Of a stretch of 64,000 bases of DNA, positions 18,174 through 28,545 are shown in pieces; the stretch's first letter is position 1, and each line of letters starts with the position of its first letter. The stretch comes from Xanthomonas sacchari. GTDB taxonomy: Bacteria > Pseudomonadota > Gammaproteobacteria > Xanthomonadales > Xanthomonadaceae. The translations under genes were made by a program, and so were the position numbers. The notes beneath the pieces are model-generated. The model had not been told where the DNA came from. It worked only from the letters and a program-made list of their open reading frames with translations, and did not search any database. The stretch lies in the NCBI RefSeq assembly GCF_024266585.1, contig NZ_CP100647.1:2895001-2959000 (forward strand), read 5' to 3'.

Positions 18174-18901
18174 GCCAGCGCCTCGTCCAGGCGCAGGCGC
18201 CCTTCCAGCAGCGCCTTGCCGAGCACCGCACCGGCGCAGCCGGCCTCGCGCGCGCCGCGCACGTCGGCGGCGTCGCGGATGCCGCCGGAGGCCTGCACCG
18301 CCAGCGCCGGCGCGAGTTGCCGCAGGTGCGCGTACAGCGTCAGGTTCGGCCCGGACAGCATGCCGTCGCGGGCGATGTCGGTGCACAGCAGATGGACCAG
18401 CCCGGCGGCGGCGTACTCGCCGGCCAGCGCATCCAGGCTCAGCGACGAGGTCTCGGTCCAGCCGTGCACCGGCAAGCGCCAAACCCCGTGCGCATCCTGG
18501 CGGCTGTCCAGCGCCACGGTGATGCGCTCGGGGCCGAATTCACCCAGCCACTCCAGCACCGACTCGCGGTCGCGCACCGCCAGCGAGCCGATCACCACGC
18601 GGCTGGCGCCGGCCTCGAGCAGGCGTTGCACGTCGGCGCGCGAGCGCACGCCGCCGCCGGTCTGCACCTGCAGTCCGGTCTCGCTGCGGATGCGCTGCAG
18701 CAGCGGCGCCAGGGTGTAGCCGCCGGCGCGGGCCGCGTCCAGGTCGACCAGGTGCATCCACTGCGCACCGGCCTCGGCGAAGGCCTGCGCGCGGCGCAGT
18801 GGGTCGTCGCCGTAGTGGGTCTCGCGGGCGTAGTCGCCCTGCGCCAGCCGCACCACGCGGCCGTCGCGGATGTCCAGGGCGGGATAGACGACGAAGCTCA
18901 T
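18167..18901 (-). CDS. hisA: ProFAR isomerase
   Basis: 244 residues, a (beta/alpha)8 barrel homologous to His[10 protein letters not shown] contains the general base Asp, [10 protein letters not shown] the general acid Asp, and QASGGIRD the phosphate-binding loop. It catalyses the Amadori rearrangement of ProFAR to PRFAR. The ATG overlaps the hisH stop by 4 bases. Confidence 0.97.
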   Translation of the reverse strand: MSFVVYPALDIRDGRVVRLAQGDYARETHYGDDPLRRAQAFAEAGAQWMHLVDLDAARAGGYTLAPLLQRIRSETGLQVQTGGGVRSRADVQRLLEAGASRVVIGSLAVRDRESVLEWLGEFGPERITVALDSRQDAHGVWRLPVHGWTETSSLSLDALAGEYAAAGLVHLLCTDIARDGMLSGPNLTLYAHLRQLAPALAVQASGGIRDAADVRGAREAGCAGAVLGKALLEGRLRLDEALAC

Positions 18902-19500
18902 GGGAAATCGGTCTCGAGGAAGTTGCGCAGGATGCGCGCGCCGGTGTCGGCCGAGCGCTCGGGATGGAATTGCGCGCCGCAGCGGCGGCCATGCTGCACC
19001 ACCGCGGTGAACAGGCCGCCATGGTCGCAGGCGGCGACGGTGTCGGCGGTGACCGGCGCGGCGTAGCCATGCACGAAGTAGGCGCTGGCGCGGTCGGGCA
19101 CGCCCGCCAGCAGCGGCGACGGCTGCAGCGGCAGCAGCCGGTTCCAGCCCATGTGCGGCACGCGGATGCCCAGCGCCGGCGGCATGCGCCGGACCACGCC
19201 GGTCAGCAGGCCCAGGCAGTCGACATCGCCTTCCTCGGAATGCTCGAACAGCAACTGCATGCCCAGGCAGATGCCGATCAGCGGTACCTGTAGCGCGCGC
19301 AGTGGCTCGATCAGACCTTGCTCGCGGAGCCGCGCCATCGCGTGCGGCGCGGCGCCGACACCGGGCAATATCACCCGGTCCGCGCCTTGCAGCCCGTCGG
19401 CGTCGCGCACCAGCCGGGCTTCCACGCCGAGCCGTTCGAGCGCGTAGCGCACCGAACCGAGGTTGGCGCCGCCTGCATCGATCAGGGCGACATCGCTCAT
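18898..19500 (-). CDS. hisH: Imidazole glycerol phosphate synthase, glutaminase subunit
   Basis: 200 residues of the class I glutamine amidotransferase family. The nucleophile Cys is in [11 protein letters not shown] and the His-Glu pair in GAQFHPERS. It supplies ammonia to HisF through the barrel of the complex. It lies 28 bases after hisB, the largest gap within the operon after the regulator gene. Confidence 0.97.
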   Translation of the reverse strand: MSDVALIDAGGANLGSVRYALERLGVEARLVRDADGLQGADRVILPGVGAAPHAMARLREQGLIEPLRALQVPLIGICLGMQLLFEHSEEGDVDCLGLLTGVVRRMPPALGIRVPHMGWNRLLPLQPSPLLAGVPDRASAYFVHGYAAPVTADTVAACDHGGLFTAVVQHGRRCGAQFHPERSADTGARILRNFLETDFP

Positions 19501-19528
19501 CGCACGCTCCCTACGAAACCCGCGCGCA

Positions 19529-20602
19529 TCACAGCACGCCCTTGGTCGAGGGCAGCGCTGCGCCCTCGCGGCGCAGCGCCTGGCGCAGGGCGCGCGCCAG
19601 CGCCTTGAAGCAGGCCTCGACCTTGTGGTGGTCGTTGTCGCCGCGCACGCTCAGGTGCAGGTTCAGCCCGGCCGCGTCGCACAGCGAGCGGAAGAAATGC
19701 GGCACCAGTTCGGTGGGCATGTCGCCGACCCGCTCGCGCTTAAACTCGCCTTCGAACACGAAGTACGGGCGCCCGCTGAAGTCCAGCGCGGCGCTGGCCA
19801 GGGTCTCGTCCATCGGCAGGGTGAAGCCGTAGCGGCCGATCCCGCGCTTGTCGCCCAGCGCCTGGCGCAGCGCCTGGCCCAGGGCCAGGCCGGTGTCCTC
19901 GATGGTGTGGTGCTCGTCGATGTGCAGGTCGCCCTCGGCGCGCACGTCCAGGGCGAAGCCGCCGTGCTTGCCGATCTGTTCCAGCATGTGGTCGAAGAAC
20001 GGCAGGCCGGTGGCGCAATGCGGGTCGCGCGCCAGGTCCAGGTCGAGTTCCACTGCGATGCGGGTTTCCTTGGTGTCGCGCTGTACCCGCGCACGCCGCG
20101 GCGCATCGGCCAGCTCGTGGGCGATGCCGGCCCAGTCCCACTCGCCGCCGAACTGCGCGGTGCGCAACTGGAAGCCGCGGATGCGCAGGTTCTCGGCGAA
20201 CTGGATGTCGGTCGCGCGGTCGCCGACCATCGCCGAGCGCGTCCAGTCGATGCTGCGGTCCTGCAGGTACGGCAGCATCAGGCCGATGCCGGGCTTGCGC
20301 GTGGGCGCATTGTCGGCCGGCCAGCTGCGGTCGACCAGCACCTCGCGGAACACGATGCCCTGGCTGGCGAAGATCTGCAGCATCAGGTCGTTGGGGCCGT
20401 CGAAGGCGGCCTGCGGGTAGGCCTCGCTGCCCAGGCCGTCCTGGTTGGTGACGATGACGAACTGGTAACCGGCGTCGCGCAGCCTGAGCATGGCCGGGAT
20501 CACGCCCTGCACGAAGCGCAGCTTCTCGTAGGCGTCGATCTGGAAATCGGCCGGCTCCTCGATCAGGGTGCCGTCGCGGTCCACGAACAGGATCGGGGTC
20601 AT
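19529..20602 (-). CDS. hisB: Bifunctional histidinol-phosphatase/imidazoleglycerol-phosphate dehydratase
   Basis: 357 residues. The N-terminal HAD-type histidinol phosphatase has [12 protein letters not shown] and MVGDRATD; the C-terminal dehydratase has the manganese motifs [11 protein letters not shown] and DNDHHKVEA. The fused form is usual in gammaproteobacteria. It covers steps 6 and 8 of histidine synthesis. It overlaps hisC by 4 bases. Confidence 0.97.
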   Translation of the reverse strand: MTPILFVDRDGTLIEEPADFQIDAYEKLRFVQGVIPAMLRLRDAGYQFVIVTNQDGLGSEAYPQAAFDGPNDLMLQIFASQGIVFREVLVDRSWPADNAPTRKPGIGLMLPYLQDRSIDWTRSAMVGDRATDIQFAENLRIRGFQLRTAQFGGEWDWAGIAHELADAPRRARVQRDTKETRIAVELDLDLARDPHCATGLPFFDHMLEQIGKHGGFALDVRAEGDLHIDEHHTIEDTGLALGQALRQALGDKRGIGRYGFTLPMDETLASAALDFSGRPYFVFEGEFKRERVGDMPTELVPHFFRSLCDAAGLNLHLSVRGDNDHHKVEACFKALARALRQALRREGAALPSTKGVL

Positions 20603-21699
20603 GCCGCCGCCCTCCAGGCCTGCAGCGCGCCGAGCACGCGCTGGTTCTGCGCCGGCGTGCCCAGGGTGATGCGCAGCGCATCGCCAAGCCCCGGCGCGGC
20701 GCGCTGGTCGCGCACCACCACCCCGGCCGCCAGCAGCGCCTGGAACGCGCCCTCGGCGTCGTCGAAGCGCAACAGCAGGAAATTGCCCTGCGACGGATAC
20801 ACCTGGCGCACGCCCGGCAACGCCGCCAACGCCGCCTGCATGCGCGTACGCTCGGCGCGCACCTCCTGCACCCGTGCCGCGGTCTGCCGCAGCGGCTCGG
20901 GCTGCAGCGCGGCCAGCGCCAGTTGCGTGCACGGCGCCGGGATCGGATACGGCGCCTGGCAGCGCCGCAGCACCGCGATCAGCGCCCGGTCGGCGATCAC
21001 GCAGCCGATCCGCGCCGCCGCCAGCGCATGCGCCTTGGACAGGGTGCGCAGCACCGCCAGATTGGCGTGACGCGCCAGCAAGGTGGTGGCAGAAGCTTCG
21101 TCGGAGAACTCGCCATAGGCTTCGTCCACCACCAGCACCGCGCGTCCGTGCAAGCGCTCGGCGGCGCGGGCGATGTCGGCCAGGGCGATCGCCGCACCGC
21201 CGGGGTTGCCCGGCGAACACAGGAACACCAGCTTGGCCATCTGGCTCAGCGCGGCATCCACCACGGCATCCACGTCGGTGAGCAGGCCGTCGGCCGTGTC
21301 GCGCAGCGGCACCTCGACCACGCGTGCGTTCTGCAGCCGCGCGCATACCGCGTACATGCCGAACACCGGCGGGGTGATGACGATGGCGTCGCGACCCGGC
21401 TCGCACAGGGCGCGCAACAACAGGTCGATGGCCTCGTCGCTGCCGCGACCGAGCAGCAGCTGCTCCGGGGCGCAGGCGTACAGCGCGGCCAGCGCCGCGC
21501 GCAGCGCCGGCGGTTGCGGATCGGGGTAGCGGCGATTGCCGGCGTCGCCGTCGGCGGCGTTGGCCCAGGCCGATTCGTTGGCGTTGAGCCAGACCTCCCC
21601 CTGCAGCGTGCTGCTGCGCGCAGACGAGTAGCCGGCGAACTCGCGCAGGTCCGGGCGTACCAGCGCCAGTACGGCGCGTGCGTCGGAAGCCGCGTTCAT
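20599..21699 (-). CDS. hisC: Histidinol-phosphate aminotransferase
   Basis: 366 residues, fold-type I PLP enzyme. LNANESAW is the typical HisC opening motif, CSPGNPGG and [10 protein letters not shown] bind PLP, and the PLP lysine is in [15 protein letters not shown]. It converts imidazole acetol phosphate to histidinol phosphate. It overlaps both hisD and hisB by 4 bases, so the genes are likely translationally coupled. Confidence 0.97.
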   Translation of the reverse strand: MNAASDARAVLALVRPDLREFAGYSSARSSTLQGEVWLNANESAWANAADGDAGNRRYPDPQPPALRAALAALYACAPEQLLLGRGSDEAIDLLLRALCEPGRDAIVITPPVFGMYAVCARLQNARVVEVPLRDTADGLLTDVDAVVDAALSQMAKLVFLCSPGNPGGAAIALADIARAAERLHGRAVLVVDEAYGEFSDEASATTLLARHANLAVLRTLSKAHALAAARIGCVIADRALIAVLRRCQAPYPIPAPCTQLALAALQPEPLRQTAARVQEVRAERTRMQAALAALPGVRQVYPSQGNFLLLRFDDAEGAFQALLAAGVVVRDQRAAPGLGDALRITLGTPAQNQRVLGALQAWRAAA

Positions 21700-22991
21700 G
21701 CGGCCTTCCCCATGCGCAGCGCCACCGCGTTGGCATGCGCATCCAGGCCCTCGGCGCGCGCCATCAGCACCGCGCAGCCGCCGATCGTGGCGATGCCGGC
21801 GGCACTGGCGCTCTGCACGCTGACGAAATTCTGGAAGCTGGCCACGCTCACCCCGCTGTAGGCGCGCGCGGCGCCGCTGGTCGGCAGCACGTGGTTGGTG
21901 CCGCTGCAATAGTCGCCCAGCGCCTCGGGGGTGTAGTCGCCGAGGAACACCGAGCCGGCCGCCTCGACCCGGTCCAGCCAGTCGCGCGGCGCACGCAGCG
22001 CCAGGATCAGGTGTTCCGGGGCGTAACGGTTGCTGATGGCGAACGCCTCCTCCAGGGTGTCGACGCGGATCAGCCGCGACGCGGCCAGCGCCTGCCGGGC
22101 GATCGCCGCGCGCGGCAGCGTCGCCAGTTGCCGCTCCAGTTCGTTCTCGACCTCGCCGATCAGCGCGGCGCTGTCGGACAGCAGCAGCACCTGCGAGTCG
22201 GGGCCGTGTTCGGCCTGCGACAGCAGGTCGGCGGCGACGAAGGCGGCATCGGCACCGGCATCGGCGATCACCAGCACCTCGGACGGACCGGCCGGCATGT
22301 CGATCGCCGCCGCGCCGGCCTGCGCCACCTGTTGCTTGGCCTCGGTGACGTAGCTGTTGCCCGGGCCGAACAGCTTGTCGCAGGACGGCACGCTGTCGGT
22401 GCCGAAGCCCATCGCGGCGATCGCCTGGGCGCCGCCGAGCTTGAACACCCGGTCCACCCCGCACAGCGTCGCCGCGACCAGCACCGCCGGATCGGCCGAG
22501 CCGTCGGCGCGTGGCGGCGTGCACAGCACCACCTCGCGGCAGCCGGCCAGCGCCGCCGGCACGCACAGCATCAGCGCGGTCGAAGGCAGCGGTGCGCTGC
22601 CGGCCGGCACATACAGGCCGACCCGGCCGATCGGCCGCACCACGCGTTCGCAGACCACGCCCGGCGCGGTCTCGACCGCGTACGGCTGGGCCATGCCGGC
22701 ACGGTGGAAGGTATCGATCCGCGCCGCCGCCTCGGCCATCGCCGCGCGCAACGGCGCCGGCACCGCCGCCTCGGCCGCGGCGAATTCCTCGGCGCTGACC
22801 TCGAAGGTTTCCAGCACCACGCCGTCGAAACGCGCGGTGAGTTCGCGCAGCGCGCTGTCGCCGCGGCTGCGCACGTCCTCCAGCACCTGCGCCACCGCGC
22901 TGCGGGTCTGGTCGGCGACGCGCTGCACCGGCCGGGTCAACGCCTGGGTGCGCTCCTGCGCGTCGAGCGCGCTCCACTCCAATCGATTCAT
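21696..22991 (-). CDS. hisD: Histidinol dehydrogenase
   Basis: 431 residues with the NAD-binding and zinc-site motifs: [52 protein letters not shown] and the signature [10 protein letters not shown]. It oxidises histidinol to histidine in two steps. It overlaps hisG by 4 bases. Confidence 0.98.
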   Translation of the reverse strand: MNRLEWSALDAQERTQALTRPVQRVADQTRSAVAQVLEDVRSRGDSALRELTARFDGVVLETFEVSAEEFAAAEAAVPAPLRAAMAEAAARIDTFHRAGMAQPYAVETAPGVVCERVVRPIGRVGLYVPAGSAPLPSTALMLCVPAALAGCREVVLCTPPRADGSADPAVLVAATLCGVDRVFKLGGAQAIAAMGFGTDSVPSCDKLFGPGNSYVTEAKQQVAQAGAAAIDMPAGPSEVLVIADAGADAAFVAADLLSQAEHGPDSQVLLLSDSAALIGEVENELERQLATLPRAAIARQALAASRLIRVDTLEEAFAISNRYAPEHLILALRAPRDWLDRVEAAGSVFLGDYTPEALGDYCSGTNHVLPTSGAARAYSGVSVASFQNFVSVQSASAAGIATIGGCAVLMARAEGLDAHANAVALRMGKAA

Positions 22992-23902
22992 GCCAGCGAC
23001 CGCTCCACCGTCAATACCATCAGGCCTTGCGCGCCCGCGCGCTCCAGTTCCTCCATGCGCTGCCAGGTGATCGCCCCGTGGCACATGGTCTGCAGTTGCA
23101 GCGGGCCATCGGCGTCGCCGGGCAGTTGCACCAGCGGTTCGGCATCGGGCAGCAGCCGCGCCAGGTCGGCGACGCGCTCGCGCGCGGCGCGGAACATCAG
23201 CAGCTTGCTGTCGCGCAGCTTGAGTACGCCGTCGAGCCGGCGCAGCAGCATCGCCGCCAGGCCGGCGCGGGCGTCGGCCGGTTCGCGTACCGGACCGGCC
23301 AGCACCGCCTCGCTCTCCAGCAGCGTCTCCACCGGCTTGAGCTGGTTGGCGGCCAGCGTGGCGCCGCTGGAGACCAGATCGCAGATCAGGTCGGCAGTGC
23401 CCAGGCGCGGCGCGATTTCCACCGAGCCGGACAGTTCCACCACCTGCGCGGCGATGCCACGCGCGTCGAGCCAGTCGGCCAGCACGGCCGGATAGCTGGT
23501 GGCGATGCGCAGCCCCTGCACCTGCTGCGGCCCGCTCCACTCCCAGCTCTCCGGCACCGCCAGCATCAGCCGGCATTGCCCGAAGTTCAGCCCGCGCAGG
23601 GCGCGATAGGCCTCGGGCAGGCCATTGCGGCGACGCTCGCCGGCCTGCTCGTCCAGTTCGTTGCGGCCGACGATGCCGAAATCGCACACGCCGTCGGCGA
23701 TCAGGCCGGGAATGTCGTCGTCGCGTACCAGCAACAGGTCCACCGGCAAGGACTCGCCGTAGCAGAACAGCTTGTCGCGGCTCTCGCGCCAGCTCAGCCC
23801 GCAGGCGGCCAGCACTGCACGGGCCGGCTCGGCCAGGCGGCCGCTCTTCTGGATCGCGATACGCAGCCGGTCGCGGGCCGGTGCTGCCAGGGAAGCACTC
23901 AT
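22988..23902 (-). CDS. hisG: ATP phosphoribosyltransferase (long form)
   Basis: 304 residues, long HisG form. [11 protein letters not shown] opens the protein, the PRPP-binding motif is in [18 protein letters not shown], and a C-terminal regulatory domain ends in the [11 protein letters not shown] region, so histidine feedback inhibition without HisZ is expected. It commits PRPP and ATP to histidine synthesis. It starts 9 bases after the hisR-like gene. Confidence 0.97.
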   Translation of the reverse strand: MSASLAAPARDRLRIAIQKSGRLAEPARAVLAACGLSWRESRDKLFCYGESLPVDLLLVRDDDIPGLIADGVCDFGIVGRNELDEQAGERRRNGLPEAYRALRGLNFGQCRLMLAVPESWEWSGPQQVQGLRIATSYPAVLADWLDARGIAAQVVELSGSVEIAPRLGTADLICDLVSSGATLAANQLKPVETLLESEAVLAGPVREPADARAGLAAMLLRRLDGVLKLRDSKLLMFRAARERVADLARLLPDAEPLVQLPGDADGPLQLQTMCHGAITWQRMEELERAGAQGLMVLTVERSLA

Positions 23903-23911
23903 CAGGACATC

Positions 23912-24238
23912 TCAGTGGGAATCGGAGGGGCGCGCCGTCTGCCGGCGCAGCGCCGCGGCATAGCCGCCGGCGCCGTATTCCAGGGTCCGCGCGACACGGC
24001 CGATGGTGGTGACGCTGACCTGGGTCAGGTCGTGGATCTCGCGGTACGGCACGCCCTTGAGCAGCAGCGGCACCACCCGCCAGCGGTCCGCCATCGCCTC
24101 CAGCTCGGCCGGCGTGCACAGGTCCTGCAGGAACGCCGCCACTTCCTGCGGCTTGCCGAGCTGGGCCAGGGTGCGCGCCAACGCCTTGAACGAGGCGTCG
24201 CTATCGCGGTCTGCTGCAGGGGCGGGACGTTGTTTCAT
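23912..24238 (-). CDS. TrpR/YerC-family transcriptional regulator, probable histidine operon repressor
   Basis: 108 residues. [19 protein letters not shown] and [12 protein letters not shown] match the YerC/YecD branch of the TrpR superfamily, and a helix-turn-helix spans about residues 63-85 ([20 protein letters not shown]). It is the first gene of the operon ahead of hisG. A perfect palindrome lies immediately upstream, inside the promoter, which suggests the protein represses itself and the his genes in response to histidine; this assignment (a HisR-type role) is inference. The ATG at 24238 was chosen because the alternative at 24295 would lie upstream of the promoter. No ribosome-binding site precedes 24238. 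Confidence 0.85.
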   Translation of the reverse strand: MKQRPAPAADRDSDASFKALARTLAQLGKPQEVAAFLQDLCTPAELEAMADRWRVVPLLLKGVPYREIHDLTQVSVTTIGRVARTLEYGAGGYAAALRRQTARPSDSH

Positions 24239-24244
24239 TGCGCT

Positions 24245-24273
24245 AATGTAATAGCACGCTATTACAAGGTCAA
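24245..24273 (-). promoter_or_regulatory. his operon promoter with a perfect palindromic operator
   Basis: On the minus strand, TTGACC (24273-24268) and TACATT (24250-24245) form a -35/-10 pair with a 17-base spacer. A perfect inverted repeat with 9-base arms TGTAATAGC and GCTATTACA (24247-24255 and 24258-24266, 2-base centre) fills the spacer and overlaps the -10. A protein bound there would block RNA polymerase. The TAGC/GCTA core recalls the CTAG core of TrpR operators. The -10 ends 6 bases before the regulator ATG, so the transcript is probably leaderless. Confidence 0.75.
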
Positions 24274-24443
24274 GTTTGTGCGACCCACAGCGCACTGGCG
24301 TTCAGCCGACAGGCGATCGCCGGCACCCTGCCACCGGCGCGCCCTGGCCCGCCTGCTTTCGCGGAATCCGCCGGGCGCGGCGGCTGGAAGGACCGCCCGG
24401 CGACCGCTAGGATCGGCAACGACCACCACTGCTGGAGCGCCGG

Positions 24444-25682
24444 ATGCGCCGCACGTGCTTTGCCGCCCTCGCCCTGTGCCTGGCGACGTCCGCACTTGCG
24501 CAACCGGCACCACCGCCAGTTCCCGTCCCGTCGGACGCGGCCAGCGACAGCGCGGTCGCGGCGGAATCCCTGCCGATCCGCTCCCCCACCCAGCTCCAGG
24601 CTTACCTGCGAACGCACGCCGGCCAGCCCACGCCGCTGGACGCACTCGCACCCGGCGCCCGCGAACGCTTTCTGGACGGTCTGGTGTTCGGCCGCAACGG
24701 CCTGGGCGGATTCGATACGCAGGATCTGCCGCAACTGACCCGCGCACAGGGCCGCGCACTGCTGGCGTTGTTCGGCGTGGAGCGCTACGCCGAGACCCTG
24801 TCGCACTGGGCGGCGCAACCGCGCGCCCACAATCCCGCAGCCATGATCGGCGACCTGGAGCGTCGCTACAACCAGTACAACCGGGAGTTCGACAACCAGC
24901 ACCGCGCACAGCGCGATCCCTGGCCAACACTGCGCAGCGCCTTGCCCGAAGCGTTCGATCCAGCCGCCATTGCACAACTGGACGACGCCGCGCTGGACCT
25001 GCTGTACCGGGCCGTGGTCGCGACCTATGCGCTGCGACCCACCTCCGCGGGACTGGACGCGCAACTGCAGTTGCTGGCGCGGTTGCGCCAGCGCGGCCAG
25101 GCCACTGCCACGCAGTTGGAAGCCGCCGGCAATGCGCTGTTGCTGGCACACCGCGTGGAGGACGCCCGCCAGCTACTGGCCGCAGGCGGCAGTGCGCAGT
25201 GGCCGCACTGGCTACGCATCGACGATCCCTTGGGCACGCGCGCGCACGGACCGACGCTGTGGTCGCTGGACACCGATGGCCGCACCCTGCGCCGGCAACG
25301 GATTGATCTGCGCCTGACCCAGCTCCTGATCACCGCCGGCTGCCACTTCGCGACCGACGCCGCGCGCGCCATCGCCGCTGACCCCGAACTGGGCCCGGCG
25401 TTCCGCCGCCATGCGCTGTGGCTGACCCTGCCGCCCGGCAACGAGGACCTGGACGCACTGCACGCCTGGAACCGCACGCATCCACAGACCCCACTGCACC
25501 CGCTCTACGACGTGCAGGAATGGCCACTGCTGCCGCGCGAGTGGCGCATGCCGACCTTCCTTCTGGTGCGCGACGGCAAGGTCATCGCGCAATTGCAGGG
25601 ATGGCCGGCGGACGATGGCGCGCAGCGCAGCGCGCTGAAGGCGATGCTGCGGGGTGCTGGGCTGTTGCAGGATCGGCCCTAG
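24444..25682 (+). CDS. Secreted protein with a thioredoxin-fold-like C-terminus, function unknown
   Basis: 412 residues with a signal peptide (MRRTCFAALALCLATSALA). The middle is alpha-helical and repeat-like (LDAQLQLLARLRQRGQATA, LEAAGNALLLAHRVEDARQL). The last 130 residues resemble a thioredoxin fold: TAGCHFATDAARAI could be a degenerate active site with one Cys, and MPTFLLVRDGKVIAQLQGWP has the cis-proline strand pattern. Without a CxxC pair a normal disulfide oxidoreductase role is doubtful. I do not recognise the family. It is transcribed divergently from the his operon. Confidence 0.65.
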   Translation: MRRTCFAALALCLATSALAQPAPPPVPVPSDAASDSAVAAESLPIRSPTQLQAYLRTHAGQPTPLDALAPGARERFLDGLVFGRNGLGGFDTQDLPQLTRAQGRALLALFGVERYAETLSHWAAQPRAHNPAAMIGDLERRYNQYNREFDNQHRAQRDPWPTLRSALPEAFDPAAIAQLDDAALDLLYRAVVATYALRPTSAGLDAQLQLLARLRQRGQATATQLEAAGNALLLAHRVEDARQLLAAGGSAQWPHWLRIDDPLGTRAHGPTLWSLDTDGRTLRRQRIDLRLTQLLITAGCHFATDAARAIAADPELGPAFRRHALWLTLPPGNEDLDALHAWNRTHPQTPLHPLYDVQEWPLLPREWRMPTFLLVRDGKVIAQLQGWPADDGAQRSALKAMLRGAGLLQDRP

Positions 25683-25776
25683 CCGCGAGCGGACCTCGGC
25701 GGAAATGCCCGTGCGCGACTGATGCGCCCCCACTCGGTCCCGCTTGCCGTGACCTGGCGAGCCACGCTGCAGCCCG

Positions 25777-25899
25777 TGCAGGAGCGGCTTCAGGGCACCT
25801 CCAGTAACTTCGGGACGCGGTCCGGTAGGGGTCCTGTAGGAGCGGCTTCAGCCGCGACAGGCGTTCCCGGTAATGCGTCGCGGCCGAAGCCGCTCCTAC
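25777..25899. repeat. GTAGGAGCGGCTTCAGCCGCGAC repeats, inverted pair plus a partial copy
   Basis: Within the 528-base spacer 25683-26210, a partial copy (25777-25795) is followed by a full unit GTAGGAGCGGCTTCAGCCGC (from 25836) and its inverted partner CGCGGCCGAAGCCGCTCCTAC (25879-25899). The rest of the spacer (25900-26210) has only degenerate traces and no gene I can support. Confidence 0.8.
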
Positions 25900-26210
25900 G
25901 CAGGTCATTTCATTCCAGGCGAGACGCCCAGCCCTTGCGGTGAAGCGCGCGGCCCATCGCGAAACTGGACGTTGCGGGAGGACCGTCAGTCCCAACGCAT
26001 GTGCCGCTGGAGGATGACCCCAGCCACACCTGCAAGCGCCCCACAGCGCGGGCCACGGCGGGAGTGGCCGATCCGCTCCTGTTGCAGAGCCACCCTGGCG
26101 CGCCAACGGCGCTCTCCGGTGGCGACTAAAAATGGCATCACCAATCACAGCGCGTTCGCGCGTCCGATGCGCTCGTGATGCGGCGGCCAATGCAGGCCGC
26201 CGCCATCCGT

Positions 26211-27611
26211 TCAGGCCATGACCTTGGCCTGCTCCAGTTCCACCTGCAGCGTGCTGGCCAGTTCGTCGCGGGCGACCTCGAACTGCTGCTCGCGCAGCAG
26301 GTCCTTGACCGCCACCACCCCGCGCGCCAGTTCGTCGTCGCCGGCCAGCACCACGAAGCGGATGCCGGCGCGGGCAGCGTACTGGAACTGCTTGCCGATC
26401 TTCTTCGGCTCCATCTGCACTTCGGTGTTGATGCCGCCGGCGCGCAGGCGCCGCGCGATGTCCAGCGCGTCGTCCAGCTTGGCCTCGTCCATCAGCGCCA
26501 CCATCGCCTGCACGCTGCTGGAGGCGATACCGTCGATCAGCCCGGCCTCGCGCAACTGCCAGAACAGCCGGGTCAGGCCGATGGAGATGCCCACGCCGGG
26601 CAGCTTGGACTTGCTGTAGTGGCTGGCCAGGTCCTCGTAGCGGCCGCCCGAGCAGATCGAGCCGATCTGCGGATAGTGCGTCAGCAGCGTCTCGTAGACG
26701 GTGCCGGTGTAGTAGTCCAGGCCGCGGGCGATGGAGAAATTCAGGCAGTACGCGGTCTCCGGCACGCCCAGCGCCTTGACCAGGGCCAGTACTTCGCGCA
26801 ATTCGGCCACGCCTTCGCGCAGGATCGCGCTGGACGCGGCATCGGCCTCCAGCGCCTGCAGCCGCGCCAGCGCATCGTCATGGCCGCTGGAGCGCACCGC
26901 GACGAAGTCGAGGATGCGCTGCACCTGTTCGGCGGGAATGCCGAAACCCTCGCCGGTCAGCGTCTCGCGCACGTAGTCGGCGCCGCGCTTGTCCAGCTTG
27001 TCGACCTCGCGCAGCACCGCGAGCTGGCGCTCGCCCTCGGCCACGCCCAGGCTCTCGAAGAAGCCGCGCATCAGCTTGCGGTTGTTCAACTGCACGGCGA
27101 AATCGCCGATACCCAGTTCGGCGAACACCGCGTGGATCACCGCCAGCACTTCGGCGTCGTAGCGGATGCTCAGCGCGTCCTTGCCGATCACGTCGATGTC
27201 GCACTGGTAGAACTCGCGGAAGCGGCCGCGCTGGGCGCGTTCGCCGCGGTACACGCGCTGCATCTGGTAGCGGCGGAACGGGAAGCTCAGTTCGTGCTCG
27301 TGCTCGGCCACGTAGCGGGCCAGCGGCACGGTCAGGTCGAAGCGCAGCGCCAGCTCCGGCAATCCGCCCTCGCCGCCCTCGGCCGCAGCATTGGCCAGCG
27401 CGCCGGTGGACTGCACGAAGTACACCTGGCGCTCGGTCTCGCCGCCGGACTTGGTCAGCAGCACGTCGGACAACTCGAACACCGGCGTCTCCACCGGCAG
27501 AAACCCGAACCGCTCGTAATTGCGGCGGATGACGTCCAGCATGCGCTGGAACGCGATCTGCTCGCGCGGCAGCAATTCCATGATGCCGGGCGGCGTACGG
27601 GGCTTGATCAC
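26211..27611 (-). CDS. hisS: Histidine-tRNA ligase
   Basis: 466 residues, class II synthetase. Motif 1 region [12 protein letters not shown], motif 2 [29 protein letters not shown], histidine-specific motifs [13 protein letters not shown] and CSGGRYEDL, motif 3 [12 protein letters not shown], and a C-terminal anticodon-binding domain. It charges tRNA-His with histidine. The start is a GTG at 27611 with GGAG about 10 bases upstream. A minus-strand -10 (TAGAAT, 27656-27651) lies within the divergent region shared with the FNR-type regulator gene. Confidence 0.96.
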   Translation of the reverse strand: MIKPRTPPGIMELLPREQIAFQRMLDVIRRNYERFGFLPVETPVFELSDVLLTKSGGETERQVYFVQSTGALANAAAEGGEGGLPELALRFDLTVPLARYVAEHEHELSFPFRRYQMQRVYRGERAQRGRFREFYQCDIDVIGKDALSIRYDAEVLAVIHAVFAELGIGDFAVQLNNRKLMRGFFESLGVAEGERQLAVLREVDKLDKRGADYVRETLTGEGFGIPAEQVQRILDFVAVRSSGHDDALARLQALEADAASSAILREGVAELREVLALVKALGVPETAYCLNFSIARGLDYYTGTVYETLLTHYPQIGSICSGGRYEDLASHYSKSKLPGVGISIGLTRLFWQLREAGLIDGIASSSVQAMVALMDEAKLDDALDIARRLRAGGINTEVQMEPKKIGKQFQYAARAGIRFVVLAGDDELARGVVAVKDLLREQQFEVARDELASTLQVELEQAKVMA

Positions 27612-27650
27612 GAGCGGAACTCCTGCGATTCGGGGGCGAGCGGGACGCCA

Positions 27651-27693
27651 ATTCTAGCCGCACCGGCCACGCCCGGCCGCATCGGCGTATCAT
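27651..27693. promoter_or_regulatory. Divergent promoter region for hisS and the FNR-type regulator
   Basis: A minus-strand TAGAAT (27656-27651) serves hisS, and a plus-strand TATCAT (27688-27693) lies 29 bases before the regulator ATG. I could not find a clear TTGAT-N4-ATCAA box in this gap. Confidence 0.4.
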
Positions 27694-27722
27694 TCGCCGG
27701 TGCCGACGCCGCTGCCACGCCC

Positions 27723-28478
27723 ATGAACAGGCCACCTTCCGGGTTCGCCTTGCCCTATGCCGAAGCGGACGTCCCGCGCGCGCCGCGCGGCAGTGACTGC
27801 CTGCATTGCGCGGTCCGCCACCTGGCGATCTGCTCGGCGCTGGCCTGCGACGAGGTGCAGGCGCTGGAACGGGCCACGACCTCGCAGACCTACCCCGCGG
27901 GTGCCACCCTGGCGCGCACGGGCGAGGTGCGGCAGGCGGTCTATACCGTCACCGCCGGCGCGCTGCGCCTGGTCCGCACCCTCGCCGACGGGCGCCGCCA
28001 GGTGGCCGGCTTCGTGCTGCCCGGCGACTACGTGGGCCTGAGCGAATCGGCCAGGCACCGCCACGACATCGAAGCCATCGCCGACAGCCGGGTGTGCCGG
28101 GTGCCGGTGACGCAGATGCAGCAGTTGCGCAGCCAGTTCCCGCACCTGGAGCGCAAGCTGCTGCAGCGCGCCTGCCTGGAACTGGACGCGGCACAGGACG
28201 CGGCGCTGGCGCTGGCACGGCTGCAGCCGGCGGAGAAACTGGCCGACTTCCTGCTGAAGCTGGCCGCGCGCGCGGCGCGCCAGGGCGATGCCGGCAACAA
28301 GGTGGTGCTGCCGATGGGCCGCGGCGACATCGCCGACCATCTCGGCCTGACCATGGAGACGGTCAGCCGCACCTTCACCAAGCTGCGCCAGCAGGGCCTG
28401 ATCGCGCTGCCGCAACTGCACGTGGTGGAGATCCGCGACTTCGCCGCGCTGCACCGGCTGGCGTCGGACGAAGACTGA
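27723..28478 (+). CDS. FNR-type oxygen-responsive regulator of the Crp/Fnr family
   Basis: 251 residues. Three cysteines C26-x2-C29-x7-C37 near the N-terminus plus C125 in the cyclic-nucleotide-binding-like domain match the four 4Fe-4S ligands of FNR proteins, with the CX2CX7C spacing of FnrN/FixK-type members rather than the CX2CX5C of E. coli FNR. The helix-turn-helix RGDIADHLGLTMETVSRTF keeps E211, S214 and R215, which read TTGAT half-sites. It should activate or repress genes when oxygen falls and the cluster is intact. It is divergent from hisS. Confidence 0.9.
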   Translation: MNRPPSGFALPYAEADVPRAPRGSDCLHCAVRHLAICSALACDEVQALERATTSQTYPAGATLARTGEVRQAVYTVTAGALRLVRTLADGRRQVAGFVLPGDYVGLSESARHRHDIEAIADSRVCRVPVTQMQQLRSQFPHLERKLLQRACLELDAAQDAALALARLQPAEKLADFLLKLAARAARQGDAGNKVVLPMGRGDIADHLGLTMETVSRTFTKLRQQGLIALPQLHVVEIRDFAALHRLASDED

Positions 28479-28545
28479 GCGGACCGGCCCGGCGATTTTT
28501 TCGCCAATCCCCGTCGCATGCCGCCGCCACGGGGCGCGCAGGCAC

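Noticed and set aside
16715-24238. A classical his attenuator with a His-rich leader peptide
   Set aside because: No run of His codons is found upstream of the first gene; the palindromic operator is the visible control.
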